Origin: Anniella stebbinsi
Taxonomy: Eukaryota; Chordata; Lepidosauria; Squamata; Anniellidae
Reading direction: 5' to 3'
NCBI GenBank assembly: GCA_029215795.1
Contig: JARDYH010000002.1
Span: 66,813,001-66,877,000 of the forward strand
DNA: 64,000 nt
Below are positions 1 through 10,498 of the stretch, piece by piece. Position numbers and translations under genes: made by a program. The notes below the pieces were generated by a model that was given only the letters and a program-made list of their open reading frames with translations, was not told the DNA's origin and did no database searches. Every line of letters starts with the position of its first letter. The stretch's first letter is position 1.

Positions 1-110
1 GGAATGCTGGGACTTGTCATCTCAAAAATCTAGATATGCAATTTGATATGCAGAGGTGACTGTGAGGTTGTGGGAAATGATGATGAACAACTTAGAACCA
101 GCTACTTCTC
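1..110 (-). repeat. Interspersed repeat, inverted partner of 1207-1410
   Basis: The first ~110 bases match the reverse complement of about 1207-1410. Shared blocks include GGAATGCTGGGACTTGTCAT and GATATGCAGAGGTGACTGTG, and the AACAACTTAG block lies in the same order. The two copies are in opposite orientation about 1.1 kb apart. The family is not identified; the window edge cuts this copy. Confidence 0.6.
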
Positions 111-119
111 ATTTCGTAG

Positions 120-459
120 AGCATCTCCTTATGTTGAGAGTTGCAACCCAACACATCTGACAGGCACCAGGCTGGCAAATGTTGTTCAAGAAGAAGGGAA
201 GGCAGAATGTAGATCTCCAGATGTTTTAGAATTCAACTTGTAAAAGCCCCTATCAGCATGGGCAGTTGTCAGGAATGCCGCGAGTTGATGTCCAAAACAT
301 CAGGATAGATCTATTTTCTGCCCACATCTGTACTAAAGTATGATGTTTTCCAGCATTGTAATCAATCAAGGAACTACAAAAGAGCTGCAACATTTTAAAT
401 AATAAACTGTATAAACCAGTATAATCCAGACGGAGAGGCGGGTAAGAAATAAATTGTTG

Positions 460-493
<34 letters not shown>

Positions 494-800
494 ATGAAAC
501 AACAATGAATGGATCTTGAATACATACGGTAATCCGGATAGCCCTTCAGACGTCAACATTAGTTTTCAACACATGGCATAGGATGTCTGTTTCTTGAATA
601 TCAGATAAAGGATTTCTCTTACTTGTTCAGCAGTGTGAGATCAAAGGCAGAGCTACCACCTAATACTTTCATGCATCAGTATTATTTTAAAATTAAGTAC
701 GAAATGATTTTTGTCTTCCCCATAACACATAACATGAGAGTTAAAGTGTAACACATCTGGAGAGCACCAGGCTGGAGAAGGTTGACTCCTATACTTGTCT
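120..800. repeat. Diverged repeat fragments with an ATT tract
   Basis: Two short copies of a common sauropsid motif occur here: CCAACACATCTGACAGGCACC near 152 and ACACATCTGGAGAGCACCAG near 752. The sequence GAGGCGGGTAAGAAATAAAT followed by (ATT)n at 433-491 resembles the 3' tail of the L2 LINEs seen elsewhere in the window, for example in reverse at 15300. No coding potential is visible. The stretch between the fragments shows nothing recognisable. Confidence 0.5.
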
Positions 801-1189
801 TCTCAGAAGCCAGTGCCACTGAATTCACTAGGGCTTACTCCCAAGAGGTATGGGATTGCAAACTAATCTCATCTGAAAGGTGTTCAAGACAGCCAAACTA
901 AACCTCTTCTGCTCCTCTCTCGCTTTGATGAGATGATGTATTGTGGAGGGACTGTGGGGAATGAACAGTATATTTTGTTTAAATACATTTTTAAGAAAAA
1001 AAGCATTGGTTCTTTGAAGGGCAGGATATTGATCAAAAGTTGGAAGTGCCTGGAACATGCTCTGGTTCTAGATCTGTAATGAATAGTTCCCCTCTTGTTA
1101 TCAAGTGTGCTGCTATATGCGAGATGTGTTTGAGAGATGTGTTTGAGACCCTGTATTTGGTAAGGGTATGGAACAGCATTCCCCATCTT

Positions 1190-1415
1190 GTTGCCCTCCA
1201 GGTGTTTGAGATGACAAGTCCCAGCATTCCTGACCATGGGACATACTGACTTGCAATGATGGGAGTTGTAGTCCAACACCTTTGGAGGGCACCAGGTTGG
1301 GGAAGGGCTGCTCTAAACAAAAAAAGAGAAGTAGGTGTCCCTAAGTTGTTCGTGATCAGTTTTCCACAACCCCACAGTCACCTCTGCATATCATATTCTC
1401 CATCCTGTCCTCATG
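1190..1415 (+). repeat. Palindromic interspersed repeat
   Basis: Left arm CTCCAGGTGTTTGAGATGAC and right arm GAGTTGTAGTCCAACACCTT are inverted versions of one another, as in the copies near 31897-31985 and 51060-51150. The 3' part extends to 1410 and is the inverted partner of the first 110 bases of the window. This is probably a short non-autonomous element; its class is not settled from sequence alone. Confidence 0.55.
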
Positions 1416-1439
1416 GTTTATCTGCTTTGGGAGAATGAG

Positions 1440-2800
1440 AGTTTCACTTGCACTTTCTGCCTCCTTAGGGAGGATGTGGCGTTAAGGCTTGGGAGCCTTA
1501 ACTCCCAATTTCCCTGCTTTTTGGTGCTTGGTTGGAAACTGTGGAGCCTTAACGTTGTTTTTGTAAACTGTAGGTTTTTTATTTAATGAATATTGACTAA
1601 TGAGTCAAAAGAATATTACATGTCAGACAGTTTCAGACTAAGCACAGGAAGAGGGTCTTGAGGGTATGTGACATTATTTCACTGGGTCATGAGAAAAAAA
1701 GTTTGAAGAGCACTGGTATATTGTATAGGGCAATGGATGGTGGGGTCGTGTGTAAACTATCATAATATTGTAATTAAATGTAATATTTTGATTGAGTAGT
1801 TGTTATTTTAATAGGTGGCTTTAAACACTCCATGATCCATTGTTGATGAAGGATGGTTTCCAAAAATTACTCTATGTCTTGATCATTGGAAGTTCACAAT
1901 CAGTTATGTGTCTACAACTATCACAGGAGCAGAATGGGTCCATGAGCATCAATTGTTTGCCAGCCTGCTCCCTTAGGAAGACTATGATCCATTGAGTACA
2001 TGCAATTCCACCCCCGCTCCCAGAGCACAAGGCTCACCAGCATCATCAGCCTGCCTTTTTTGGATTCAGCTTCTTCTTAATCCAGCCAACACCACCTTGG
2101 CACTTCCTCGGGGAGTATATTTCTGCTCCTAGATTTGATGAAAAAGAAAGATAGAGCTGGACATCATGATGAATGATACCTGTTATCCTTAGCCCAGAGA
2201 CACAGAGATTAATATTAGCCTTGACTAGAAATGCTGCTAGAAAAGCATTGCTGAACTTTCTGTTCTGGCTTTCTCTGTAGGTGGATTATTGTGTCACAGC
2301 TATTTTCTCCTAAGTATTAAAGAAAAATGTTGTGTAGCTTCTAGGTTAAAGAAACCCAGGAAAAACTGGGAATGCACCGCCTATTTAAGCACCAGTAGGT
2401 AAGAAACATGAGATCTGGTTTGTTTTGGTACCATCTGGCAAATTAATCATTAATTTATCTCCGTTAGTGCATCCATGTATATGCAACCTTATAGATGCTA
2501 GGAACGTAAGAAGGGCACGCATGTGAGTTTAATAAATACATATGTACAATTATTTCAACTCATGTGTATTTACCTCTTATGTACCCTGCATCTACAAAGA
2601 TACATATGTGTGGCAGTTGAGGTCATGAGTCTGTTTAACTGGAGATCTGAGTTGCGGAATAAAAGATCTAGACAAACACCTTACTAAAGGTTTTATCTAT
2701 TTGAAATCCAATAACAACACATTCCCCTCCTTCCCTTTAGCAATTGTATCACCCCTTTGCCTTCCTTGTTTTCCTTGATTCCAGTTACTGTGTGTACAGA
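1440..2800. other. Non-coding, mostly unrecognised
   Basis: I see no long open frame, no RNA gene and no clear repeat boundary. The sequence is moderately AT-rich host DNA. Confidence 0.5.
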
Positions 2801-2809
2801 CAGCATCAT

Positions 2810-2934
2810 AGGCAGGATCTACACTACCGCTTTAAAATGGTTTATAACAGTAGTGACAACCGTTGGGGCCCAGGTTTCAAACTGTTTTCAAAGTGTCATA
2901 TCCTGCTTGGTGTAGATCTGGCCTTAGTTGGAAT
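2810..2934 (-). mobile_element. Short MITE-like element (GATCTACAC termini)
   Basis: The ends are inverted: AGGCAGGATCTACACTAC on the left, and the right end read in reverse is AGGCCAGATCTACACCAA. Related copies lie at about 53111-53242 and 54006-54155. They share a core with CTTTGAAA..TTGGGGCCC..AACAGT and a GCAGTAGTGTGG-type end. This is a non-autonomous DNA-transposon pattern with no coding capacity. The superfamily is uncertain. Confidence 0.55.
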
Positions 2935-3375
2935 AAGATGCCAAGATACTGCAACTGCTTGCTTCTCTGGTGACTTTCATGTAGTTCTCACCTGTTCTGA
3001 ACTCACAGTTATTCTGTCCCTTAATGATCAGGTAACAACTCCAGGCTAAAAAAAAAGAAAACCTCTTCCCTTCTCTTGTTTCCAGCCTCTTCCCTCACCA
3101 ACTACCTTTTCCCAACCACCCTCCTCTCCACCTTCCACCCCACTAGCAACTGTTGCTGTTATTCTCCTTCTTCTCTCAGTGTTTCTGGCCACTGTTACCT
3201 AGTACAAAGGACCCCTATTTATCCTAGGCCACACGTGGAATGACATCTCATATGATGCAGTAATGGAGTGACAAAATATAAAGCTGAAGTAATTGTTTAC
3301 AATTTAGGAGTGTTTATCTAAGCTTTCTTGAAGGTTATATAGTCCCCTAAAGACAAGTGCTCTTTGGTGCATACA
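2935..3375. other. Non-coding, nothing recognised
   Basis: Pyrimidine-rich at 3060-3180. No gene or repeat boundary was recognised. Confidence 0.4.
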
Positions 3376-3791
3376 GGTTTGCATGATTAAACCATTTTTT
3401 AAAAAACTGTGGGTTGTTTGATAGTCCATGGGAATGAGCAGGAATGCTGGCTTCCAACTATCTCCTGCTTGTGATTTACTAAGCAACACAGGGACATTCC
3501 CTTCCTGGCTTGTTCTTCATGATGTCCGAACCCAGAACTCTGGGTTGTTAAAGGAGAAACATCCCAATATTTTAAACCATGGTTTGTTGTTGGGTTAAAA
3601 CTCTGGGTTGTTTCTCCCTCAACAATCCAGATTTCCAGGTTCAGACATTATGGAGAAGAACCCAAGAACAGGGCATCCCGGGGTTGTTTAGCAAAGCAAG
3701 AAAGCAGTCAGGAGGCAGCACGCTCATGTGCTCCCACATGTTCCCAAATAACCCATGGTTAACAAACCACATGTTATTTAATCACGCAAAT
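3376..3791. mobile_element. Foldback element with ~180-bp inverted arms
   Basis: The left arm, starting at GGTTTGCATGATTAAA, pairs with the right arm, ending at TTTAATCACGCAAATC. The inner arms at 3510-3559 and 3609-3657 match at roughly 80% in inverted orientation (GTTCTTCATGATGTCCGAAC against the reverse of CAGGTTCAGACATTATGGAG). Several CTGGGTTGTT motifs lie inside. It looks like a non-autonomous palindromic DNA element. There is no open frame of note. Confidence 0.55.
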
Positions 3792-4221
3792 CAGGTCAGT
3801 GTCACTGAGTACAGCTATGTGTTGAACTGAGACATCTGCTTTGTCCTTTTACCTTTTCTCTCTTTGGGGAAGACTTTATTTCAGGACTAGCATTTTCTTA
3901 GAGAACATCAACCTTTGTCAAGTTCTTTCTGTGTTTTGCCTCATTTCTTCTTAATCTTACATCTTAATCTCCCATTACACTGTATTGTTTTATTTTAGTT
4001 ATTCTGTTGCATATGTTTGTTTAATAAAGGCTGCAATTCTATGGTCCCTAGGAGGGCATCCAGCGGTCATCGGATTTGTTGGACTTTCCCCTCTGAGGGT
4101 GGACTGCCCTCTTATTACAACTTGGGAATCAAAAATTAAGATACTTCTGGCAAGTGCTGGGCCAAAACCAGCCCCCTATTTTCAGGAACTTTCTCTCTCC
4201 CTGCAAAATAGGCATTGTTTT

Positions 4222-5075
4222 TTCAGGTTGCACAGCACAGATCTGCAGTTTGGAATATTGTTCCAAAATTGTAAGCAGTGTTACCAAAATTCCGCATTGC
4301 TTTTGTTGTATCTGTAGCAGGGCTTTTTCTTTTGTCTTCTTTTCATACTAGAGTTATATCTGTAGTGCTGAGCCAAAAATGTTGACAAATCCATTTTTGG
4401 CATTTCATTTTCTCCTTGGGGAGGGGGACTGAATTTCCACGTACGTTCAAGTGTAGCTGATTCCTGAGGGCTTTCTTCCTATATTTTAGGTTTTTTAAAA
4501 AACAACAACAGCAACAACACCCCTTTCCTCCAGCATTTGGATGGGCCCAGCAGTTCTTAGTGAATGCCTATGAGAGACCATGTGACCTCATCCTCTCTAA
4601 TAAGCATCCAGTAAAGCATCCAGTAAAACACCCCCTGGGCTCCTGAAAACACCGGGGGTGTTTTAAAAATAAATAAATAAATAAATAAATAAGACCCCGT
4701 CAACAGCTGGCTACATTTGAAAAAGTATGTGGAAACTCTGTCCCCCTCCCCAAGGTGAAAATTCTCTGAAATTCTCACCTCTCCCAGCCAATTTTGCCCA
4801 AGTTTTAATCCCCCCATCCCCCCCCCCCCCATGAAATGCCAAAAATGGAGTGGTTGAAATTTTTGGCATAGCACTACTTCTGGCTCTGGGCTCACAACTC
4901 TTTTTCCTCTGAGCTCCCACCCATTCCAATATAGATATAACTCTAGTGTGAAAAGAAGACAAAAGAAAAAGCCCTGCCACAGATCCAACAAAACAACGTG
5001 GATTTTTGGTAACACTGCTTACAATTTTGGAATAATATTCCAAACCGCAGCTCTGTGCTATGTAACCTGAGGCAC
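4222..5075. mobile_element. Foldback element, two inverted ~190-240-bp arms
   Basis: The segment at about 4222-4410 (GTTTGGAATATTGTTCCAAA, GTAAGCAGTGTTACCAAAA) recurs inverted at about 4830-5075. The ~420-bp centre holds (AATA)n at 4668-4692, a C-run at 4819-4830, and a perfect 12-bp hairpin TAAAACACCCCC / GGGGGTGTTTTA around 4624-4666. The family is unknown; there is no coding capacity. Confidence 0.55.
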
Positions 5076-5079
5076 ACAG

Positions 5080-7584
5080 TGATCTGGATTGTATCAGCCT
5101 TAGCTGAGGGAAGGGGACTGACGGCTGTGGTAAGGGATTGAGCTTGGTGGCTGTCGTCCTTTTATGAATGTCGAGAACTGTTGATTAGTTCCAGCAACAA
5201 GAAGGTGTGTGTGTATATACAGAGTTTGCAGAAAGCCACCTGAAATTATCCCAGGAGTTGGGTTTTTAAATTTATTTCTCATGGCTGTGTGCCTTCCATC
5301 ATAAACCGAGAGTGTGCTGGAGTGAGCCGACACCTCTGTTGCAAGGTCTTTGGTGGAGTACATCTGTTCTACAGAGAGGGAACAAATTACATGTCTTGAA
5401 TAAAAGTTGTGCTAGAAAGGAGTCTGGGGAAGTATACCATGCTATTTGCATATTATGCAGATGAAAACCTAATAAGAATAGGTATATTGGCAGGCGCTGC
5501 CTTGTTATCTGGCACTGATGTGTATGCCAGCATGGGGTACTGCAGCATAATCTCCTGTAATGTTATCTTCCAATTTAAATAAAAAATAACAAAATGAAAT
5601 ACAATCAAAGGAAGCAAGAGGAGCGTACATAAATCAGTCATGCTGGTGACAAACCACACCATCCTGCATGATTCAAGGAACCCAGTTAAACATCAGGATA
5701 TTGGTATCAAAGTGTTCTGTTATGAATTCTGGCTGGCTGCAAAGGAGAAATAGCCATGTGGTATTGGATGCTGAAGTTCCAGGGTTTCCTTCCTCCTTGC
5801 TGGGTCTCTGAGTCTATTTCAAGGAATGTTCCAGAGAACAAAAATCGACCGCCATCAATATTAATGATCTAAACTAGGAAGATTGCTTTTAGTGTGCAAA
5901 TTAATTACCCTAATCACAGGGGGTTTTGTATCCATTTTAATGAAATAACTATTTATTTCACTGAGTCTTTGAGCTTTTCTGTTGCAAATAAGGCACATTT
6001 ACATGATAAATACATGAAATTTAAATGGATGACTAAATTAATTGAGAAAAGGGGAGGCTTTTTTTTTTAAAGGGTTTATAAGAGAAACAGCTAGATTAAT
6101 GGATTAGTTTTCTGACTGGCATCTGTGATTACATCTTTTTCATGTATGCCAAACAGAATTTAATGGATCTCGGCACTGTTTACAGTGCCAGCATTTATGC
6201 ATGTATCCCCCCACTTATTATTTTAAATGACAGAGTGATGAATCCAAAATCATTGTTGATTTCACCCATACTAGGATAGCCCTAGGCTTCACAATACAGA
6301 AACACAGTCCTAATGTTCAGATTACCCAGTTTTTTGCCCTTTAATTTTTCTCTGTCTTTTTTCCCGTTTTAAAATAATGGATACGTATGATTTTCCAGTA
6401 CCTAAAGAAGGACCCCACAAAAAAACATGGGTCTAAGAGGATAAGGAATGTCCCTTATACTTAAATCCCTTTTTCACATTTGTCTCACACTGCTGTTGTC
6501 TCGACATGACAAGAAGAAGCGAGAAGGAGAAAATGCGTTGAGAATTTTCAATGTGCCTTTTAGAGTCTATGTGTTTTGAAAACTTTATTTATTATGGCAA
6601 TGCTTTGAAGGGCTGCAAATTCAACAGAGGAAAGATTTGAAACACATTCCGGCTCATTTTTTGATAACAGTCGTGCCAAACAGAGCATCTTTTTCAGCTC
6701 TCCCCACCACCCCGCCTCCTAGTTGAACCACCAGAGACATCTCCAGCTTCCTTTGATTTGAAATGATCAATTGCAGCTGTGGCAGTCAGGCAGGGTGCCC
6801 CAGGCACAATGCAAACAAGTATTTCTCCCAACGCTCTAGGATTTACATTTCAATTGCTGCCACATTTTTAAAAAGATAATTATAACCTTTTTATATTAAT
6901 TTTTTTTGGTGGCTTTTCTGATATTTTAGCAACATAAATATTAATTTAGCACATCAAGAAGAACACAAGCTTTCTTCAAGGGAATGGCTTGAAAAAAATC
7001 TTGTTTTTTTTAAAAAACAACTCCCAGATGGCATCAAACATGTTATCAGAATCTCAGAGCAATATCCTCGTAAAGGGTTCCCCCCCCTTCAGAGTCTAAT
7101 TCTACCACTTTTCTGGAATTAGTATTGGGGAGGATTAAACCCAATAGAAAATGCCAGCTAAATTGCTGATTATGACAATTATTTCATTTACCACAGTATA
7201 GAAGGGCACCTTGATCCAACCACTATAACTGGGAAGCAAATGTTTAAATCTGTAGAATTTATTCCACATATATATCTTTAGGATATCAGATCATAAACAT
7301 ATTATCTACAAATCGCAAACTAAACTGTTTGAGGGCCAAAGACTAAATGTGTCTTTGGATTTAATGTCAAGATTTGTAAAAATACAAATAATATCAGATG
7401 GGGAGGAGGGGATTACAGCAGGAGTGGAGGGAGGGATGGAACCCATTCTACCCCTGCTACAGTCCTGAGGAAAATTCTTCCTATTGGCAGTGAGAGAAAA
7501 TCCCCCACTGGCCTCAAAGTGATTTGAAAATCACATCCTTGCCTCCTGTTCTTTATATTGAAACCAGAGCTGTGCAGAAATGGC
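5080..7584. other. Host non-coding DNA, CNE-like in parts
   Basis: No gene is visible. The stretch 5850-6290 and the stretch 6560-6960 are AT-rich, free of recognisable repeats, and dense in ATTA/TAAT motifs. They contain palindromic CGGCACTGTTTACAGTGCC near 6171. That texture is common in conserved vertebrate non-coding elements, but without alignment it is only a suggestion. Confidence 0.4.
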
Positions 7585-7591
7585 TTCTCAA

Positions 7592-7777
7592 AAGGGCCCT
7601 ACCCCACTCCCGGCGCAGCTTGGGGGTGGTGGGGTGATTGCGGCGGGCGCGGGACGAGACGAGGTGGAGGCGCGCTATTGGCGGCCTCCAGGAATGGGCG
7701 CGAAAAGGAGGGGGAGGAGGAAAGGGAGCCTATATTAGGCCAGGACTCCTCCCCTCCTTTGTCTTACTTGCGCGGCT
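7592..7777 (+). repeat. A1 split direct repeat of Ngaro element 1
   Basis: This 186-bp segment begins AAGGGCCCTACCCCACTCCC and ends TTGCGCGGCT, and appears identical to 14065-14250. It holds a TATATTA box at 7731-7737 in a G-rich context and is the likely 5' promoter. The repeat stops exactly where A1 continues into the leader (GGCTGAGG) and A2 continues into CCCTCCCTCC. Confidence 0.92.
7731..7737 (+). promoter_or_regulatory. TATA-like box in A1
   Basis: TATATTA follows a purine-rich stretch, about 1.08 kb upstream of the Gag-like ATG. The same box recurs in A2 at 14204-14210. Ngaro element 2 has TATAAA at the equivalent place (46405-46410 and 47341-47346), which supports a shared core-promoter position. 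Confidence 0.5.
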
Positions 7778-8812
7778 GGCTGAGGAGAGGCTGGCGTGCA
7801 CAGCAGCAGCCTCGGCAGCAGCGCGGTGACGGAGGGCGCACGTTGGGGAAGAACGGAGGCGGAGGCCCGTTCTTACAGCAAGCGCCTCGTCAGAGAGCAG
7901 CGGGAGTTGAGGGGGTTTGCTCGCCGGACGGCGAGAGACACAGGGCGCTTCGCGCTTGGGTCGGGGCTGGGCCGGCTGGCCCTCCCCCCCCCCCAGTCTT
8001 CAGGGCGTGCGTGGCTGAAAGGAGCGCGGCCTGGCGGAGGCTGGGGGTTGGTCTTGCCGGACGGCGAGAGAGTAAGGGCGCTTGGCGCTCGGGAGGACGG
8101 GGCTGGGCGGCTGGCCCTTCCCCCCCCCCACTTCAAGCATCAGCCGGGAGCAAGGGAGGCTGGAGCGCGGCCCGTCTTCGGAGAGGAGCAGCGGGCAGCA
8201 GTTGGCCGTGAGGCCACAGGTTTGGGGGAAGGGCCGGCTGGTCCTTCCCGGTGGGAGCGGTTGGCAGCAGCAGGCGCTGGCTGAGGGCTGAGGTAGCCCT
8301 GCCTGGGCACAGAGCGGGGGTTCTGTGGGCAGCGAGGCTTCGCGTGACTGGGCAAGCCCTGGTGGCGTGGCTGGGGTGGCTGATTGGCATACTAGGCTGG
8401 TAAGGGGAGCCTAGCGGGGGGCGCTTAGGAGCTTGGGGCTGCAGTGCCCCCCCCCTCCTCCATTCCAGTTATAGAGGGGCTCGCTCACGAACTGATTGCA
8501 GGGGACCAGTAGAGTGTTACCCCCCCCCTCTCTTCCTCCCAGTCCTTCACGTGGTGGATTGGATATTTTTGCCAGCTTGGGGGGTGCTCGAGTGGGATGA
8601 TAGGCTAGCCCCCCCCCCTCCTTGAATTTAATGGTCATTCAAGGGGGCCCCCTGCTGGTGGCTGGGTAGTGTGGTGAGCGGTAGGCGTAGCTCCGCCTCT
8701 TGAATTTGAATCGCTGCAGTTCGTGATTCAGCGGCTATTGGGCTGACGGTTGGAGATAGGGGTGTGGCCTTGCCATTGGCTGGATCAGGGAGTTGCACCA
8801 CACGCAGGGGAA
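7778..8812 (+). other. GC-rich leader of Ngaro element 1 with ~133-bp repeats
   Basis: The untranslated leader is very GC- and CpG-rich. GCCGGACGGCGAGAGA occurs at 7923 and again at 8056 (period 133), each followed by GGGCGCTT and then GGCTGGCCC plus a C-run. A third partial copy (GGGCCGGCTGGTCCTTCCC) starts near 8231. C-runs of about 8-10 occur near 8449, 8520 and 8611. Long frames across this stretch arise from stop-poor GC-rich sequence and are not credible genes. Confidence 0.7.
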
Positions 8813-10498
8813 ATGGCCCCGCCCAGGGGGAGTGGAGGCAAGAAAGGCAAGGGGAAGGCGCCAAAACCTTCGTTTAAGCGCCCTAGGGCGCACAGGGAGT
8901 CGTCATCAGATGAGGAGGAGAACCCTGAGGTTGCGGCTATATTGGCCAGGTTGCAGGCGGTGGAGCGTGAGCGGGGTTTGGCCCCACTCGCGCCTGCTGG
9001 GGTCCCGGGGGGCCCTGCTGGCGGGACAGGGCGTCACCTTACGAGGAAACAGAAGCAGGATCAGTTGTGGGCTTCTGTTTCAGCTCGTCTACACGTTATT
9101 GAATCCGGTGAGGGGGCGTCTGCAGGCGGAGAAGCGGTTCAGCAGTCCCAGCAAGGGGCTTCACTCCAGCAGCCGAGTCGTCCAGAGGCGCAGGTGGTGG
9201 TATCTGGAGGGTCGTGTCAAGCAGCGCCATCAAGTGAATCTGTGGAGGCGGAGACGCTGACGCCTGACACGGCCGGAGGGCTTATGGCAAGGGACGCCAG
9301 CGGCAGTCGTGCTCCAGGTGAGGTTTCCACCACACCTTATACGGGTCCGCTCCCACCGTGGGGCCCGTCCCCGCCGTGGAACTGGTACCCGTGGGCCCCG
9401 GGCTGGGGGTGGCCAGCAGCGTTTCAAGGGGTGGGCGCACCTCAGGTGGGGGGTGTGGGGACAATGCAGTCCACTACACACCCGCACACGACCCAGAATA
9501 TGATGCAGTCGGGGAACGTGGCCGGAGCTGCGGCGGTAGCACAGCAGGAGGTTCCTCAGGTGGTCGGAGACACCGTGGTGACGGTAGGTCAAGGGGACAA
9601 GGGTCCTTCGGTAAGTCACACGGCGGTAACACAGACACAGGGGGAGTCCCATGTGAACGCGTCGGTTTTGGCAGTGTGGCAGGGACCTGCTGGGGCGTCC
9701 TTTCAGGTGACGGCAGCGGGAGGTGTGGCACGTGACCCGTACGTGGGGGTGGAGGCTTCGGCTATTCCGACGGGCAGCACTGCTGCCCCGCTAGGATATC
9801 ACCTGCTTCAGGCCACGCGTGAAAAAATTTGGAGGGGGGAGTTTGTCGATGTCTTTTCGCTACTCTTTCGCGAGACTGAGTCGAAAGACAAGGATAAGGC
9901 CACAGATCGGGAATTAGAGAGGATGCGACGGAAGAAGGTAGCTCGTACGTGGGCAAATTGGCTCCCTGGCTATCTTATTTATATGGGGGTGATACAACAG
10001 AAGTTCCCAGAAAAAGGGGGTGTTTTGACGAAATATCTGGATATGCTCTATAGAGCATACACAGAGTACGAGGGGGGGGCGTGGCTTGCGTACGATGAAT
10101 CATTTCGTATGCGGGCCGCGTTTGACCACGCCCTCCGCTGGGACTTGAAGGATAATGATCTGTGGCTTCAGTTCATGACCCCGGCAAGGCCTGGGGTCGG
10201 GGAACGGGCAGATAGTGGTCATATCTTGGCCAAGCAGCAGCTTACTGCATCTCCCCGCGGAATGGCGGGGCAGGGGGTTCAATCCCGCCTGCTTTGCTGG
10301 GAATATAGTTCCCGAGGGGCCTGCACACGCCCCGTATGCAGGTATCGACATGAATGTCCAATATGCAGGGGACCTCATCCTGGGGCTAGTTGCACGAGGT
10401 CCAAGAAGGGACGGTGGGCAGGGGGGGAGCCCCCAGGAGGCCGTAAGCCGGGGGGCCAACAACCTCCTCCCAAAGGGCCCCAGTCCGGTCAGGCTTGA
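8813..10498 (+). CDS. Gag-like ORF1 with CCCH and CCHC zinc fingers
   Basis: The 561-codon frame starts at an ATG in good Kozak context (GAAATGG); the frame is open a little further upstream without an ATG. It presumably encodes the nucleic-acid-binding structural protein that packages element RNA. The N-terminus is basic (GGKKGKGKAPKPSFKRPR) followed by an acidic SSDEEE patch. The middle (about residues 100-335) is low-complexity Ala/Gly/Pro/Gln. A folded segment follows at about residues 338-460 (IWRGEFVDVFSLLF ... WLPGYLIYMGVI ... AWLAYDESFRMR), a pattern I associate with ORF1 of DIRS/Ngaro elements. The C-terminus has C-x8-C-x4-C-x3-H then C-x2-C-x3-H-x4-C at about residues 495-526, ending in a Pro/Gly-rich tail. 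Its last ~280 nt overlap the RT frame, which lies +1 relative to it. Confidence 0.85.
   Translation: MAPPRGSGGKKGKGKAPKPSFKRPRAHRESSSDEEENPEVAAILARLQAVERERGLAPLAPAGVPGGPAGGTGRHLTRKQKQDQLWASVSARLHVIESGEGASAGGEAVQQSQQGASLQQPSRPEAQVVVSGGSCQAAPSSESVEAETLTPDTAGGLMARDASGSRAPGEVSTTPYTGPLPPWGPSPPWNWYPWAPGWGWPAAFQGVGAPQVGGVGTMQSTTHPHTTQNMMQSGNVAGAAAVAQQEVPQVVGDTVVTVGQGDKGPSVSHTAVTQTQGESHVNASVLAVWQGPAGASFQVTAAGGVARDPYVGVEASAIPTGSTAAPLGYHLLQATREKIWRGEFVDVFSLLFRETESKDKDKATDRELERMRRKKVARTWANWLPGYLIYMGVIQQKFPEKGGVLTKYLDMLYRAYTEYEGGAWLAYDESFRMRAAFDHALRWDLKDNDLWLQFMTPARPGVGERADSGHILAKQQLTASPRGMAGQGVQSRLLCWEYSSRGACTRPVCRYRHECPICRGPHPGASCTRSKKGRWAGGEPPGGRKPGGQQPPPKGPQSGQA

Noticed and set aside
7558..8290. Several long overlapping open frames (up to 217 codons) on both strands
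   Set aside because: They lie in the GC-rich, stop-poor A1 repeat and leader, overlap each other on both strands, begin with non-ATG or host-flank sequence and show no domain. Better explained by composition.
9230..9652. Minus-strand frame of 140 codons inside ORF1
   Set aside because: Antisense shadow of the Gag-like gene in GC-rich sequence.
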